A stretch of 6,144 nucleotides of DNA, taken from contig CADCPU010000267.1 in the NCBI GenBank assembly GCA_902803365.1, forward strand, positions 1 through 6,144, in the 5' to 3' direction. The notes below the pieces were generated by a model. The model did no database searches, had not been told where the DNA came from, and saw only the letters and a list, made by a program, of their open reading frames with translations. Position numbers and translations under genes: made by a program. Origin of the DNA: Oscillospiraceae bacterium (GTDB lineage Bacteria > Bacillota_A > Clostridia > Saccharofermentanales > Saccharofermentanaceae). Of the stretch, positions 5,862 through 6,144 are shown in pieces. The number at the start of each line of letters is the position of its first letter. Within the stretch, counting starts at the first letter, position 1.

Positions 5862-6144
5862 TTATTTTGAAGCAATGACTTCGAGGTTCTCGTATGCAGA
5901 TGATGCATTGGAGTTATCGAAGAGGAGGTAGTACTCGCGGTTACTTACGTAGCAGGCTACGAAATCGTCTGATACATAGATCCTTGAGCAGAGGATGTGA
6001 TCATCATACTGCTTGAGGAGTTCCTTATTGGAACCGTCGAGCTGGCAACGATAGATCTGGCAACCGTTTGTTGTGATAACGCTGTAGTAAACGTTGTCCT
6101 TGTAGATGTTGAAAAGATCTACGTTCTCGCTGATGAGAGTAGCA
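5862..6144 (-). CDS. Hypothetical protein, C-terminal fragment, DUF5050-like beta-propeller repeat (5' end outside window)
   Basis: On the minus strand a frame is open from the window's right edge to TAA at 5864-5862, giving 93 complete residues without a start codon. It begins ATLISENVDLF and ends YENLEVIASK. The stretch NIYKDNVYYSVITT, then GCQIYRCQLDGSNKELL, then HILCSRIYVSDDFVACYV, has the rhythm of DUF5050 / LRP1-like beta-propeller blades: a strand with 'YY', then 'IYR..LDG', a short acidic link, then another strand. Such domains are often in secreted or membrane-anchored proteins of Firmicutes, but the N terminus is not visible. Aromatic and hydrophobic alternation and sense-like codon use support real coding, as does the terminator beyond the stop. 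Function is unknown; the domain assignment is a pattern-based inference and the reading frame is the firmer part of this call. Confidence 0.72.
   Translation of the reverse strand, partial: ATLISENVDLFNIYKDNVYYSVITTNGCQIYRCQLDGSNKELLKQYDDHILCSRIYVSDDFVACYVSNREYYLLFDNSNASSAYENLEVIASK

Noticed and set aside
1..6144. Search for mobile elements, CRISPR repeats, tRNA/rRNA genes, toxin-antitoxin pairs or defence genes.
   Set aside because: By eye, no direct-repeat arrays, transposase motifs, cloverleaf-like segments or foreign-looking composition were seen; nearly all bases belong to intact housekeeping genes.

Overview
The window is ordinary chromosomal housekeeping DNA, most likely from a clostridial-type Firmicute. 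The reasons are the close match of each protein to Firmicute-style families (M3 oligoendopeptidase of the non-PepF type, YebU/RsmF-like methyltransferase, UPF0735/PheB-like ACT protein), purine-rich Shine-Dalgarno sites, a textbook sigma-A-type promoter, and a mixed codon usage of moderate GC with many AGA/AGG arginine codons. I cannot name a genus from sequence alone.

Layout. Bases 1-3994 hold a compact plus-strand run: the 3' end of argS (1-291), an M3-family oligoendopeptidase (301-2001), an RsmF-like rRNA m5C methyltransferase (1998-3416) and an RdgB/HAM1 nucleotide pyrophosphatase (best start 3413, end 3994). These are separated by 9 bp or joined by ATGA stop/start overlaps, so they are very probably co-transcribed and partly translationally coupled. 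No terminator follows rdgB. Instead a strong promoter (TTGATA, 17-bp spacer, extended TATTAT) overlaps its 3' end and starts a second unit: a small HTH+ACT protein (4064-4510) and homoserine dehydrogenase (4544-5731). An imperfect dyad/hairpin lies at the predicted transcription start. A clear intrinsic terminator (5758-5794) closes this unit.

On the right, the 3' end of a minus-strand gene (5862-6144, running off the window) converges on hom. It has its own hairpin terminator (5801-5838) back to back with that of hom. The protein fragment looks like a repeat-type beta-propeller (DUF5050-like) domain and is not recognised as an enzyme.

How the genes work together. The first unit combines translation (ArgRS, rRNA methylation), peptide turnover and nucleotide-pool cleansing, with no obvious shared pathway. 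The second is metabolic: homoserine dehydrogenase is the branch enzyme to threonine and methionine, and the adjacent ACT protein is a plausible amino-acid-sensing partner, especially since the hom product lacks a clear C-terminal ACT signature. I found no mobile element, CRISPR array, tRNA/rRNA or defence gene, and no convincing undescribed system. The points most worth checking are the promoter/dyad and the split of ACT and catalytic functions.
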